Source: Podospora bellae-mahoneyi (taxonomy: Eukaryota; Ascomycota; Sordariomycetes; Sordariales; Podosporaceae). Taken from it: a stretch of 64,000 bases of DNA. Each line of letters begins with the position of its first letter. Positions within the stretch are counted from its first letter, which is position 1. The stretch covers positions 1,798,001-1,862,000 of the forward strand of contig NC_085886.1 in the NCBI RefSeq assembly GCF_035222275.1, given 5' to 3'. Under the pieces are notes generated by a model. That model saw nothing but the letters and a program-made list of their open reading frames with translations. It had not been told where the DNA came from and did no database searches. Of the stretch, positions 25,221-38,167 are shown in pieces. The position numbers and the translations under genes are program-made.

Positions 25221-26835
25221 GAAGGCAGACTAAGCTAGTTGTTTGGTGATGTGTTGAGATCTAGAGGCGGTGTTAGCAAACAGCATTCGCGAAAATGAAC
25301 CAGCAAGCCGATTTTATGTTAAAGAATCTCGGTACCGACCACGATGTCACCATCTAGAGTCGTTCGACTCCGGAAGATGTTCCGACTCGACCACAAAGCA
25401 AAATTCGAGAAACTGAGAAATGATATGAAGCTGTTGAGGTGATCCTCGTGAAGAGTGAGCCCAGAAGTCGGCGGTTGTAAGAGGGGAGAGAAGAGAGCCG
25501 CCCGACGGGAGAAAATTTGGTTGAGAGAAGAGATTTGAGGCAGATCTTTGAGCGGAAAAAAATAAAAAGATAAGCAAACTGGGTGGTTTGGCTGGGAGAG
25601 TTCGAAGCTGGGGAAAAGATCACACGAAAATTCCGAGATAAGCATCGTGAGATAAGAAATATCAAGGGAAGGAGCAACTGGTAGCTCGGATGACGAATAG
25701 AAAGAGATATCTTGGATATTTCGATCAGGCATAAACTCTGAGCTGAGGCCTTGGGGTTTCATGCAGGTCAGTTTCCACGACAAAAGGCATCTCAGACGAC
25801 TAGGTGAGATTGGAGAAATATATCAAGGCCAGATGGCATTGGCTGTTCAGGATCTCAGGTAACAAAAAGAGTAATTTCGAACAAAAAAACTGTCTTAGCG
25901 CAGTATGAGTATCAACAAACCCAACTAGGACAGTGAGTACTGTCAATAATACCTAAGTAAGGTAGGATGCACCAAGTCTCATTCAAGGAACACGACTAGT
26001 CAACCAGTACCGCAACATGGCTGACATAACACGTTGAAGTAATAGAGACAATCTCAGCTTGGAAGCTGTACCTAGAGTAGTCGGTAATAGTAGGTAGTTT
26101 ATACGTTAGTGCACTTGTCCAAAGACAGAGAGTTCTTACACAAAGGGGACCACATAGCAGACACAAGCAAGAATCGTGTGTCAAAGCAGAACGAAATGAT
26201 GACACTGCTCAGCCATGACTGCTTATAGACAATTCTAGGGCATAATGGCAACGCCTGTCTACGCAGTCCGGTTAGCTGGAATTGAGTGAAGACCAGGAAA
26301 GTACTCGGAGCGATATCCGTAGGTGTTCAATGTTCCCTGCATTGTCAACCCGTGTTAATGATATAAAAGCAGATGTTATTTATGGCATGGCACCCTTTAA
26401 TAGCGATGAACAGTTTTGTGAGGCTATTCCCAACCACCCAACCTGCGTTTACATGAAACGTTGGAAATTGGGTGCGGCCCAGCTGGTTCTGCCTAGACCG
26501 AATCCCTGGTCTTGAGAGCGCTGACCGCCTTTAAAGTGTAGTGATTCTGCCGACATGGCCAAGGCGGAAGCTCCAAACAGGGGCTGTTTCCCAGCGAACT
26601 GCCACCAAGGTCCACCACTAGCAACAACATCGATGACTAAGCAGACCCGCCCTCAGACACCACCGACGACATCATCTCGAAGTACAATAGCACTGTCCAG
26701 TTATTCTATCAGAACACTCTTGTAGATATTTAGCTTCAAAATTCTTCTCTCAGCACCATTTCTCCTCCTGCGCAGCACATCTTGCTTCAGCTACCCGCTA
26801 GGTTTCCAGCGATCCCGAGCAAACACCAAGTCAAG
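25221..26835. other. Intergenic, no gene recognised
   Basis: 1.6 kb between the GTPase start and the CFIm25 start, divergent. It should hold both promoters. Frames here are short and not coding-like. Confidence 0.5.
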
Positions 26836-27721
<886 letters not shown>

Positions 27722-28953
27722 CTCTCTAGTGTCTTCTCATCTATTTCTCCTTGACCTGTCTTCTTCAGTCAAGAGCAGCGAGATAAGCCTGCGACTACTT
27801 TTCTTGAGTTTCTGCCACTCATGCGCACTACACATAAAACGGGATGGAAGGGAATGGGTTAGCGGATCTGGGGTTTGCTTTGTGCCTTTCTTCTTTTCGA
27901 GAGAGCAGGCGTCAGGTGGGGTTTGGACGGCGTTTAACAGGTCAGGCAGATACCAGCGGATCATGGTTAAGTCATTTTACATTGTTCTTGTTTGCTCTTT
28001 TGGGTTGTTGCCGGTGTCCATATGAAATGTCTGGGAGATACGGTTACCACAGATTTAGTGTGGCTTGCTGATGAGAGCTGGCCTTTTACGACATTGACGC
28101 CCCTCTATCGGCAACCCGAACCTGCTTTGTGGCTACATACATGTCAAAGCTTCCTCCCTACCAGGCTCAGTTATCATAGAAGGTGGGAGAGGGCAGCTTC
28201 GATGTGGAAACACAAGCACGCCACACGCATTATCAGAGATTTGCGCAGTGACCAAGGTGACGACAGGGGGCGCTATCTTGATAGGTTGGCCCGACTACCT
28301 ATCTCTTTTTGTTTCGAGGAATGCATGCTAAGTTGGCTATTGCAGGGCAGACAAATGGCAAAAGCAATGGTGGTATCATTTTCGTGAAGTGGCGAGCTGG
28401 ATGGCCAGTCAAGGAACGCTTCAACAGCGAGATGCGATGGGCGTAGAAGTTGACTTGTGGTGGTCGAGGTATTTCAAGTCATTATCCAAGGACAAAAAGA
28501 CCAAACACGTCGTCACCATCAACACCGCACAGGAAAACAGAGCCTGCGACGAAATGTCGGGTCTCTAAAAGATAGTCACCACGCCTCTCAATCATCTTCC
28601 AGGATCTCTCGACCATCTGTGAAGGCCTATCAATATATATTTAAAGTCTATCCACTGTCTCCAAAGGTGTGCCAACCATCTTCAAGGTTGGCATCTTCAA
28701 AACCTACTGCCTAGGTATCCTCCAAAACGTATTGATTACCTTGTAAGTTCTTGACTATTGTCGCAGTCTCTATTTTCCTGTCCATATCATGCTATCTAGG
28801 GCAGCCCATTTTAGGTTGCGAACGATATCAAAACGAATCTCGTGAGGTCCTCGTGCTGAAATATGTGCCGTAGAGATAGGCAGTGATCAAAAAGTTTGAA
28901 CTTCTTTCCCCACAAACACAAACCCGGACAACCATTAGGTCCGCTGCAGCACG
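27722..28953. other. Intergenic, no gene recognised
   Basis: 1.2 kb between the CFIm25 stop and the first unit of the orphan array. Nothing recognisable apart from chance frames. Confidence 0.5.
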
Positions 28954-29220
28954 ATGTCTACCGCTAGCCATTCAACTCAATCTGCGGCGCCGTGGTCGAA
29001 TACGATAGAGAGCTAGCCGTTGCAAGCCCCAAAGATTACCGGCCCAATCTAGACCCCACGGCGAAGTGGACAAGCACAGTTTCGCTTTCATGTTCTGTAT
29101 TTGATCAGAAATCCACTGGAACACGTCCCTCGGCCAAATGTTTTGATTCGGCGCCATTATTTCACATAGAAAAAAGCGGCTATCACTCAGGGAAGACACC
29201 AACCTTCGAACGTTGGTGAG
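28954..29220 (+). pseudogene. Degenerate first unit of orphan small-gene array
   Basis: From 28954 the DNA aligns with the start of the genes at 29791 and 30382: ACCGCTAGCCATTCAACTC, then CTGCGGCGCCGTGGTCGA in place of CTGCGATGCCATGATCGA. One base appears to be missing just after the ATG; read past it, the frame gives FNSICGAVVEYDRELAVAS, close to FNALCDAMIKYHTDQEAIS of the third intact unit. The end is uncertain; a weak match to the ALYHW block lies near 29150. The likely fate is a decayed copy. Confidence 0.45.
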
Positions 29221-29295
29221 TACCACCGATCAGATCACCTACGCCAAAGTCTGATCGACACAAAGCAAAGCCTTCAGCCCCAGCAGTAGCTCACA

Positions 29296-29555
29296 ATGCC
29301 CACCATCTGTCAAGCCAACACATTCTGCGATGCCATGATCGAGTACCACGCTGCTCGGGTAGCCCCGGCTCGTCAAAAGTGGACAAAGGACGGTGGAAGC
29401 GCCCTCCCCCTATACTGCGGAATGTTTTTCATTTCGTCACTTGCAATGAGAGAGTTAATACCACTATAGGTACCAAAGAGTGTTGGGAAGAATACGTTTA
29501 TCACGGACATGAAGCTTGGAAATGGATGAAGGTGAGGAGGATGAACAAGAGGTAG
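29296..29555 (+). CDS. Orphan small protein, array unit 1
   Basis: Starts MPTICQANTFCDAMIEYH, which shares the CDAMIEYH core with the next two units. Unspliced, the frame ends at the TAG just before 29470. A splice that uses that CACTATAG as the acceptor leads into a second exon up to 29555 with YVYHGHEAWKWMKVRR, which matches ALYHWGERIKW of unit 2. The donor is not settled; GTAGCC near 29360 is one candidate. No family is recognised. The role is unknown. Confidence 0.5.
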
Positions 29556-29790
29556 ATGGTTGGCTGGGGCAGTTATGTAATTATGTGGAGTGCATATAAC
29601 TCACGAAAGAGTGAACAGTGGGGTGAGTTGACTATTTTGAAGGAACACCCCTATCTTTCACACCTTTCACAAAGGGGCTTTGTTACCTTTGGCAGACCTC
29701 CCACATCACCCACGCTTGCCTGCAATTGTCAAACATAACAGAAGATGAGATCGAGCCATCCATTCCAACAGAATAAGACACACAAACATC

Positions 29791-30138
29791 ATGATTCCCA
29801 CCGCCACCCACTTCATCTCACTCTGCGATGCCATGATCGAGAACCACACTGACCAACAAGTCGAGTCAGAGTGCAAGGCTGAAGAGAATCGAGAGGATCC
29901 GGGTGAGATTGAATGGCTTATCAGAAGACAACTCAATCTTGAGCCGATACCCAGAAGGTTGTTAAATCCATCCTTCGCTTTCAGGAACTCACACTAACTA
30001 GAGTACTGCAGGGACAGAGAATATGAGAGCAATGCCCTCTACCACTGGGGCGAACGCATAAAGTGGAGTGTCATATGGGGTGATCTCGATCCAGGGTATT
30101 GGAGCTCATCTCAGCTATTTCTGGGGGAAGCCAAATAA
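29791..30138 (+). CDS. Orphan small protein, array unit 2
   Basis: Exons 29791-29957 and 30012-30138 give 97 residues. The donor (GTTGTT) is weak, but the CTGCAG acceptor and the phase fit, and the join places DREYESNALYHWGERIKW where unit 3 has DTESDNDALYHWAELTKW. The N-terminus MIPTATHFISLCDAMIENH matches the other units. No signal peptide or membrane segment. The protein is charged and probably cytosolic or nuclear. Family not recognised. Confidence 0.55.
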
Positions 30139-30381
30139 TTAAAAGAAATTAAAAAAAGTATTTATCCATATGTCGTTGTGGTGTCAAGGTGAGATATATT
30201 GGAGATGTGGTGTGGGTGGTAGTAAGCCGAAGACGGCTATTTACATGAAGCCATCCCCAACTTCACCAGAATGTACCTACACGAAAGAAAACCTCTCTCT
30301 ATTTAGTATCAAACCTATTAAAAACATGGCCAACAACTATCTAACAACCACTGTCAACAAAACACATAGCATCGCATCAAA

Positions 30382-30714
30382 ATGCTCACCCCCAGCCAAT
30401 TCAACGCCCTCTGCGACGCCATGATCAAATACCACACCGACCAAGAAGCCATATCCGAGCGCAAGGCCGACGAGTTACGGCAAAGATTGTGGAACTGGTC
30501 CCCTATTGGAACAATGAGGTCGCAAGACCTACCCGAGTATGTATCTAGCTATCCCTTGCTCATCTGGAAACCCGCACTAGAGCAACAGCATCTTCGCAGA
30601 GACACAGAATCTGACAACGACGCTCTTTACCACTGGGCCGAGCTCACAAAGTGGAGAATCTTGCGGCAAGAACTCCCACCGAACCACTGGGAACACACTT
30701 CGAGATATGGATGA
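30382..30714 (+). CDS. Orphan small protein, array unit 3
   Basis: Exons 30382-30536 and 30600-30714 give 89 residues; the intron (63 bp, GTATGT..CGCAG) is a multiple of three, and the unspliced frame is also open (110 residues). It starts MLTPSQFNALCDAMIKYH and ends with NDALYHWAELTKW and LPPNHWEHTSRYG. It is the cleanest copy of the array. Family not recognised; two conserved blocks (CDAMI.YH and ALYHW.E..KW) suggest a small folded protein. Confidence 0.6.
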   Translation: MLTPSQFNALCDAMIKYHTDQEAISERKADELRQRLWNWSPIGTMRSQDLPEYVSSYPLLIWKPALEQQHLRRDTESDNDALYHWAELTKWRILRQELPPNHWEHTSRYG

Positions 30715-32157
30715 ACAATGGTCTGCTATTCTTAATAAACCCGCTACTTGTGGGGCAATGTTGGGTGGCCACGGGTGAACGGTGAACAGCGATGGAATCT
30801 TTGTCCAAACTCAATCCCTTCCTCCGGTTGGTGTGCTGTTCAATAAGAAGGACGTATCTCTCAACAACGTACTGAATAACTCATCATTATTCTGCAATTT
30901 ACTGTAGTCTGATACCATTTACCTCAGCCTGAGATGATCTTGCAACTGAGTGATGAAAAAGATTGTGGGAGTTGAGGAACATTTGGATGTACCTGCCTAA
31001 AGAATGTTAAAAACGACCATTTCTCTCATTTATACGGGGCAAAGCCATCCTTTATTTGTATATAGTCTGTACTCTTTTTATAGAGATTTTATGTTTAATT
31101 AATGGAGACCTTGTTTTTAAATTCTGAAAACTTTGGCTTTTATTGGTGAAGATTTAATATTCGCTTTTTCAAGCCCTAAGCTCTCGTGTATGTAGAGAGC
31201 TGGATATTGCTCATATCTTAATAACAAAGTGCACAATATATACTTTCTCAAATCCCAGCTGCGTTCACTAACGTCCAAGTATCGTTTACGAACGTCAAAA
31301 CACAAGACTCAACAGCGTTTACAAACGCCATCTCCAATCAAACCTCGGATCGAGTTGGGATGATATGTTTCTGGGTATGTTTGACCATACAAAATCCCAG
31401 AATTTAGCAATGAGACTTGTTAAACAACCAGCCATTCCCCCCCAAAGCACACACTGCATAACACATAAAATCTTCACAGATCGAGCACAAAGACTTCACA
31501 AATACCCAAGGACATAAAACCTTCACAAATGGGAGAACAAAGTCTTGACAAATAGAGCATAAACTCGCTCATAATTGGGTACCAGACTACCACTTTATAG
31601 TTGTTTGTACAATATATCCTCAATCCCTATGCCCATCCCACATATTTTCCGCTTGCCTCCCTCCTTCCCCAGTGGTATCATTATGTATATTCTGTATGCA
31701 ACCTTTTGTGTGCCTTAGCAACGTTCCAAGTGCACACCTCTTTCCCCCTTAAAACCCCCCTCAAACTAGACCATCCTGTCCATCCAGACCGGCTTTTGAT
31801 GCTGAAAAATGTATTCAATCCATGATATAACCATGAATGTACGCCATGACCATGCAATGCTATGCTTTTTGCCATGCTTGTGATGACCCACCTCCCCAAA
31901 TATTCCCTCCTTTTTGGTATCCTCCTCTCCAAAATCCTTCTTCTCACTTCTCCAAATCAAATTCCGCGCTGAAAAATCATCAAACCGCTTCCTCCGGATG
32001 CTGTTGCCACTGTGATGATGTAGCAAACATATCCATGAATCCTATCCTCCTCTCTCTATGTGAGATAACGGCCATATGTGGGAAAATGCCAACTGAACGT
32101 CAAAATACTGGGAGATCTCTCCCTTTCGCCATGATTTGGTGGGGTGATCTATGCCTC
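30715..32157. other. Intergenic, AT-rich, with short repeats
   Basis: 1.4 kb without a gene. It holds three palindrome-like GCGTTnACnAACGC motifs (31261-31329) and a 26-bp tandem repeat (31461-31563), described separately. Confidence 0.5.
31461..31563. repeat. 26-bp minisatellite, four units
   Basis: Four diverged direct copies with a period of 26 bp begin at 31461, 31486, 31512 and 31538. The shared core is CTTCACAAAT preceded by A-rich sequence (for example ACAAAGACTTCACAAAT). Confidence 0.7.
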
Positions 32158-32937
32158 TCAGGACTGTATGACCCGAGGGCGACGGCTCCTCAAGCCATAT
32201 GAATGAGCCAGTTCCGTCAACGTAGGAGCAACAGGAGAGGCCTGTCCTGGGGGAGTAGACGGCTCCCTACGAGACCGCGGAAGCAGAGAAGGTCTCAGGG
32301 GCTCAAGTATCGACCCATCCTCCGAGGAGGGAGTCTTCTCAGCCGGCACCTTAAGCTTAATCATCGTCTTCTTCTTTATTGGCTCGGCCTCTGGCTCTTC
32401 TGCTGGCTTCAGCTCCGCAGAGGGAGTCTTCTTGACCGGCGATTTGAGCTTGATGATCGTTTTCTTCTTGACTGGCCCGACCTTTACCTTTTCCTCGGAA
32501 GGGGTCTTGCTTAGCTGCCGAAGTATAATCTTTGACGACGGATTCTTATCTTCCTCCGGAGAGGGTGTCTTGCTAGACCGCCGAATTTTAATCTTCGGTG
32601 AACGCCGAAGTTCCTCAGGAATGGTCTCCAAAGTCTGCTTGATACGCGGCAGGGTGGAACGGAGGCTGGATTCCATGACCGACACATCTTTGCCGGCATC
32701 CTCTACCCTTGTGATGACCTTTGATGGGCCCCTTTCGCCACGTTGTATCCATTGGTCGATGGAGAAAACGCCTGTCATACCGGCAGGAACACCTCTCTTC
32801 GACGACTGTGAGGCGTGAACATCAGCCAGATGGGCTTCCGCGACGGGTGTTCTCCGGGTTCTCTTGAAGGATCTCTTTTCGTTGACAATCTCACTGACGC
32901 GCTTGTTCGTCTTCGTCTCACCTTCAAATCGCGCCTT
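32158..32937 (-). other. Open in-frame extension beyond the TAG of the RGG-rich gene
   Basis: Directly after the TAG at 32940-32938 the same frame stays open for 259 codons. It has coding-like content: RVSEIVNEKRSFKRTRR, then four diverged repeats of a KxxIKL..KTPSxEE motif, ending HSYGLRSRRPRV. An internal Met lies at 32778. It may be the C-terminus of a longer ancestral protein, a readthrough extension, or a separate small gene. Confidence 0.5.
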
Positions 32938-35900
32938 CTAGGCGGACTCGTCAGCGTTTGGCGGGTTAGCGTTGGTATCGCCGCGGGAGGAGCTCGGCTT
33001 GGGGCCCTTGCGGATGTTTTGGTGAGTCCATCCACGAATCTGTGTTGGACCACTTCTAGGGGGAGCTTCTACAGCAGAATAGTCCTTGATAGCCTCACGA
33101 TAGTCGAACTGTACAGTACGCAGCTCTTGCCCGTTGGCCGAGTAGGTCATACGATGAGGTGGCGTCGGCGCAGGTTCTAGCTTGCGGTATTTAGACGACG
33201 CTGCTGAACCGGCAGCGGAAGCAGGGGGAGGGGCCGAGGCAGAGGAGCTTCCAGGTCGAGAGTGAGATGACTGCATGGGAGGTTGAGTAGTCGCGGGAAG
33301 AATAGGGGCATGAACACCCGGCGCCGGAGCTGGTGCAATCGGTGTATGATAGGGTGGCGAGACTGGATATGCAGTCGAGGGGCTAGGAGGGCGAGGTGCG
33401 AGCTGCTGCGTGCCAGGCGGGCCAGCCATGGGTGGTGCCTGGAGAGGTCCAGGACCAGGAGCGGGCATCAGATGCTGTAGATGGTGCTGAGGCTCCGGTA
33501 CGGAATAGCCGTTGTGAAAAGGACGACTAGGCCCGACTGGGTAAAAGGCGCCGCTGTTCGTCATCACCATGCTACCGTGTTGAGGAACTGGACTATGCTG
33601 CTCAGGAGGGGGCGGGCTGTCGTTCAATAGGCTGCGCATAGGACGTAAGGCTGGTAAGCCTACACCTTGCCCTTGGGGTGCAAACGGTGTCCTACCGCCA
33701 GAAAGTTGGCTAGCCGGGTAGTCTTGTGGCGGGGCAGGTGGTGGAGGGTATACCGGCGACTGGGGATTCAGTGCCGTACGGAGAAAATCTCCTCTGGCCG
33801 GCTCACTGGCATAGTGACCGGGCATACTCAGCCCATGGTAGCCCTCAGACATCGATGGACCATGGTACTCCTCGGGCGGCGGAGGATACTCACTGGGCTG
33901 GTAGTCAATGTGCGAACCATACTGGCGATGGTCGCGTGCCAGACCATCGACCTGCATCGGATTGTAAATCCGAGGGTCGATGTGGGCCGTTGCCTCATGT
34001 TCTCGGATCGCAATGTGTGCGAGAACATCCAGGCCAGTGGTATCCTCCGGGCCCGAGGAGTTGTCGAACCCGAGCGCGTCCCGCACCGCGTCGTACGGTT
34101 TGGAAGCGGCGCTCTTCACCGTCCGAGCAGCTTCTTCCTCACGCTCGCGCGCGAGGTCTCGCGCCTCGTCGTCCTCCAGAACCGCCGCAGCACGGAGCAT
34201 GTCATCGGCGAACTGGCCAAAGCCAGCCGCCTGCTCCAGCGTGGGCTCGAGCTCGGGCTCGGGCGCGGGAGTGGGTGGCGCCGGCGAGGGCTGGTACACC
34301 GTGTTGGGGTCCATGCCCCTCGCTGCCAGCTCCTCTCGCCGCAACCCTTCAATCTCCTCCGCTGACGGAGTGATCTCCTCCTCCTCAACTCCTTCTTGCT
34401 CACAAATATGACTGAGCAAGGCCGAGAACTTTTTCTTCCCTTCTAGCTTTGCCTCGAGCTTGCTGAAGGCTCGGTCGGCTTTCGCAGCTGGGATGGTCCG
34501 AGACGCGTGGATAAGCTCCCCAGTTGGGGGAACCAGCACGACCGGTTTCCATGGGTCGACAACAGGTTTGGGCGACTCTTGGAGATTGGTGGAGGAGGGC
34601 AAAAAGATGCCGTACTTTGGGTGAAGATTGTGTTTCTTCACCTCGGCTTCAGGAAGCTCGCCAGCAGCCTCAGTGGAATCCCAAATTCCCACACGACGGT
34701 CGATGAACATGTAGTTGGAGTTGGGCTTCTGCCAATATTTGCCGCGACGAGCTTTGGTGGCGCCCTTCTCAGCAGAGTTGGTCGAATCGCGGAAACCAAT
34801 ATCGAGATCGTCCCACTCAAAAAGGTTTGGTACCATGATGCGGTTATTGGGGTTCTCAGCCTTGTTATTGCGGCGTACAATGAGGCGAACGCCGTACTCA
34901 TCCGGGTCGAGAGCTCCGCGCGGAAGGGGCAGCTCAGGTCCGTCGGCGGGGTTGGGCTCGGCGGAAGTTCGGCGCTGCCCGCGCACCTCAGCAGTGTCTC
35001 CGGCAGGCTCGGGCAGCGGCGTGGCAGCATTGGAGGCGGAATCTGGTGGGGTGGCGACAGTATCTTCGAGCGCTTCAGCTGCACCCAAAAGGCCAGCCGT
35101 GTGGCGTGGCAACTGACGCATGGCATCCTCGTCCTTGGCGGTTTGAAGGAGCTTCGAAGCTGGCTGACCGTCTGGTTGGCCATCGGCTTTTCTTTTCAAA
35201 GACTCCAGGGGCATGGTGGGCGGCTTGACCATAAGATCTCTAAGCTTAGTACCAGGGAAGGGGACTTCAACACCATTGCGTTCCTCATGAAAGACTCCTT
35301 GGGCATCTCTCTCGGCCATTGTGATGGATTTGTAGGTGTAGCTCTCGTCACGTGGCGGAGGATACTAGTCATGGTTAGCAAATATGAACAGAAGTGAGCG
35401 CAAGAAAGGAAACATACATCGACGGGAAGTTTGAGGTTGTATTGGTGTTCGAGACGGTCGAGCTGTTGAAGAAGCTCACCGAGACGCTCCTCCTGCATCT
35501 CTTCCACCTGGCGCTAAACATATCTGTCAGTGAATGCTGTGTGTATGGAAGTAAAGATGAAAACTTACGGCATATGAAGCTCTGGCTGCTTCGACCTCGC
35601 CTTCATAAACACGCTGGGCCATCTGACGGCTCATCTCGAGAATTCGATCATTCTGGCTGAGCGTGTCTTCGTATCGCTGCTTCAGGAACTTTTGAGCGAC
35701 GTCGAATTCGGGTACTCTCTCAACGACACCAGGGTCTTCAAGAAGCTGATTGATCGACCTGTCGGCGATCTCTTGGGCTGCTGGCTTGACTAACTTGGAG
35801 AGCACGCCCCAGGCCTGCTTCAGCTCCTGCGCTCTCTCGTGGGCAGCTTGTACTTTGCTGTCCTCATAAAGTTTCTGACGACGACCGCGACCGGCGGGAG

Positions 35901-36117
35901 CTTTCGGTTGTGATGACTTGCCACCACGACCTCTGCCTCCGCGGGAGCCGCCACGACCGCGACCTCCACGAGCTCGGGTACTGGTTGGGGCGGCGCGGGT
36001 GGAAGTCGAAGGTTGCTGTGGGATGATATCAGACATGGTGTCTTCAGCCTCTAGGGCATCGGCAACAGAGGAGAAGCTCTGCTGCAAGTTCATGTTGTTG
36101 ACGGATTTGGATGGCAT
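32938..36117 (-). CDS. Conserved fungal RGG-rich disordered protein of unknown function
   Basis: Three exons, 36117-35569, 35513-35418 and 35364-32938, give 1023 residues. Introns have GTAAGT..TTTAG and GTATGT..ACTAG ends and keep phase 0 throughout; the second exon contributes RQVEEMQEERLGELLQQLDR. An upstream in-frame Met at 36243 would add 42 residues. The N-terminus has an RGG/GRG block (about residues 45-65), which often binds RNA or nucleic acid, then predicted coiled coil (about 75-215). A conserved folded block near 360-460 contains VPNLFEWDDLDIGFRDSTN and KPNSNYMFIDRRVGIWD. The last 450 residues are Pro-rich and disordered. I do not recognise a named family; nuclear location and a chromatin or RNA role are only suggested by composition. 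The frame continues open beyond the stop (see the extension entry). Confidence 0.8.
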
Positions 36118-38167
36118 CTCATGAATGACGAGTTTCCGTTGTATGGGAGTCGAGGTAAAAGAAGTAGGTGTGGGAAAAGAGAGAGTTGGGTGAGAATTTG
36201 TAATGGGCGGTGCCAGGTGTGAGCGGTGCTGCTCAATGTCCATTGCTCTCCATTCGGCAACTGTAAACAATAGCAGGTGAATACCCGAGCTCTGGCCACC
36301 GGTGCTGGGTGAATATGGGAGGATGAGTCGTATATAAATGAACAATAGCAAAGGTCGTCAATCGGCGGTGCAACTCGGTCGATGACAGACCAAAGCTTGC
36401 TCCGTGTAGATGTAAAAACCGGGAGGCCGGGGGAAAGCCAAGCAGCCGTGATGCAAAAGACGAAAAAAAACCTGTCGATGTCGAAAGATCAAAGACTTCT
36501 CCAGATGATGATTCCCTCGATCCAAGTATAAGAGGGCAGGACGAAGGTTATCCAGTGTGTCACCAGATGTAGGCAGTTTGGTTGGTTTGTGGCTTTTGGT
36601 CAAGCAGCTGTGGCGGGTGTGAGTGAAGAAAGGGTTGGCAGAGTCGCTCTCTTGGTGCAAACTGCTTGCAGCAGCGGCTCAGGGTAGGGTACCAGCGAGG
36701 GTCAAGTGATGACAGCGGCGCAGTGGCGACACACCAGGTAAGAGAAGGGGAAAATATAATCAGAGGAAAGCTGAGAGACAAGAGATTCTGATGCAATTGC
36801 TGCTGGTCGTCTGGAACCAGGGACGCGGCCGTGAAGTCGTGGCTGGTGTTGTCCTTCACCTGTAAAGGATGGGAATAATAGACAGTGGACCACGAAGCAG
36901 GCCTGTGCTGAGCGTGCTGCATTTCCAGCACACTGAGCCCGCACTGTGTCCGCTGGAGGCCAAGCCAAATGGGAGTCCAGCCTTGGGTTGCTCCACCGAG
37001 GCTTAACCGACGAAACAGCCAATCACAGCGCCGCATTGACTTCCCAATCAGGAACTAGTCGCAACCGTTCACAACAGCTTACAAAAATTGGTCGTATGTC
37101 TTTGCAAACTCTCTCGATGCTAGGGGCTACAAGTGTGTAGTGAATATTCAGAGGGGTATCTGGTAGCTGCTAGCTCCGATAAGATCTGGGGACTGTCTCG
37201 TCATCAGCCCCCGGAATCGTGGCGCGGACGGGAGGAGGACTTCGACTGCAAAAATCAAATTCTGCAACGGGCCACGTTGGTGTCAGTGCTTTGACAGCTG
37301 CAACAGCCTCGCCCGAAGATGTTTATGCGTTTCTACAGAGTGTGAATGTAGCATATGCTATAATGCGATTGGTTCAGGCACCTAGGCGGTGAAATATTGC
37401 CCAGAAACACAGTTGTACCACATTGAACTGGCAGCCCGCCCTGATCCCGAGATTGAATGAGCTGTCAATGACATTGCGGCCCAGCAGCCTGTCTGGCATC
37501 TGCACATCACCTGGTCTGCGTCGGCTCCTCTGACGCACATATCAGTCTCGGACCTCGCTTTCCTGTGAGTTCCCCGACGTCCGGGTGCCCGGTGAGTACT
37601 GGCTGCTTGCTGAATTTGAAATGACCAAATCCCCATTCCGGGTTCGCCGTTGAAGAGCGCGGGCCAGTGGACCCGGCTGCTTCAAGGGCGCTCCCGTCAC
37701 TCACGAGAAAGGCGACCACTCACAGATACATATGGATCTTCAAATAGATTTCAATCTGATTTATTAAGCATATCTCTCGGCCATTGATTAAACTCACGAT
37801 TTACTTCGTACCTATGTCTTCCATATCTCAAGTCCTGTTGCCAGCATTTCCTCAAACCAGGGCCGGCAAAATGGACAAAAGGGGTTCTGCGGAGCCCCAA
37901 AACGGGCAAACCCACTTTTCAAGCAGCTTCCGGGGCCGGCTTGGCGCTAAGCGCCCAGTGCAACCCCACTGCCGCGCGCCTGTGCGGCTGGAACCATGCC
38001 GCTTGCCTGCCGGGACCCAGCCTTTTTTTTCCTGCCGTCCGTCTCTCGGCAGATCGCCGAGTCGCCCCGTTACGTCCGTCCACATCCGGCCCGATATCGA
38101 CTACGAGAGCTTCTGAATCCCATCCAACGACTTTTTATATCCCAAAGAAACTGAATCTCAGTTCACA
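36118..38167. other. Divergent intergenic region
   Basis: 2 kb between the RGG-rich gene start (-) and the methyltransferase start (+). Both promoters should lie here. No other gene recognised. Confidence 0.5.

Noticed and set aside
32938-32940. TAG as the AG of a splice acceptor (CTAAC and CTGAC lie upstream)
   Set aside because: The downstream frame needs a phase-0 donor, and the only candidates (GTACAG, GTAGAA) are weak and would remove coding-like sequence. Kept as a minor alternative in the finding.
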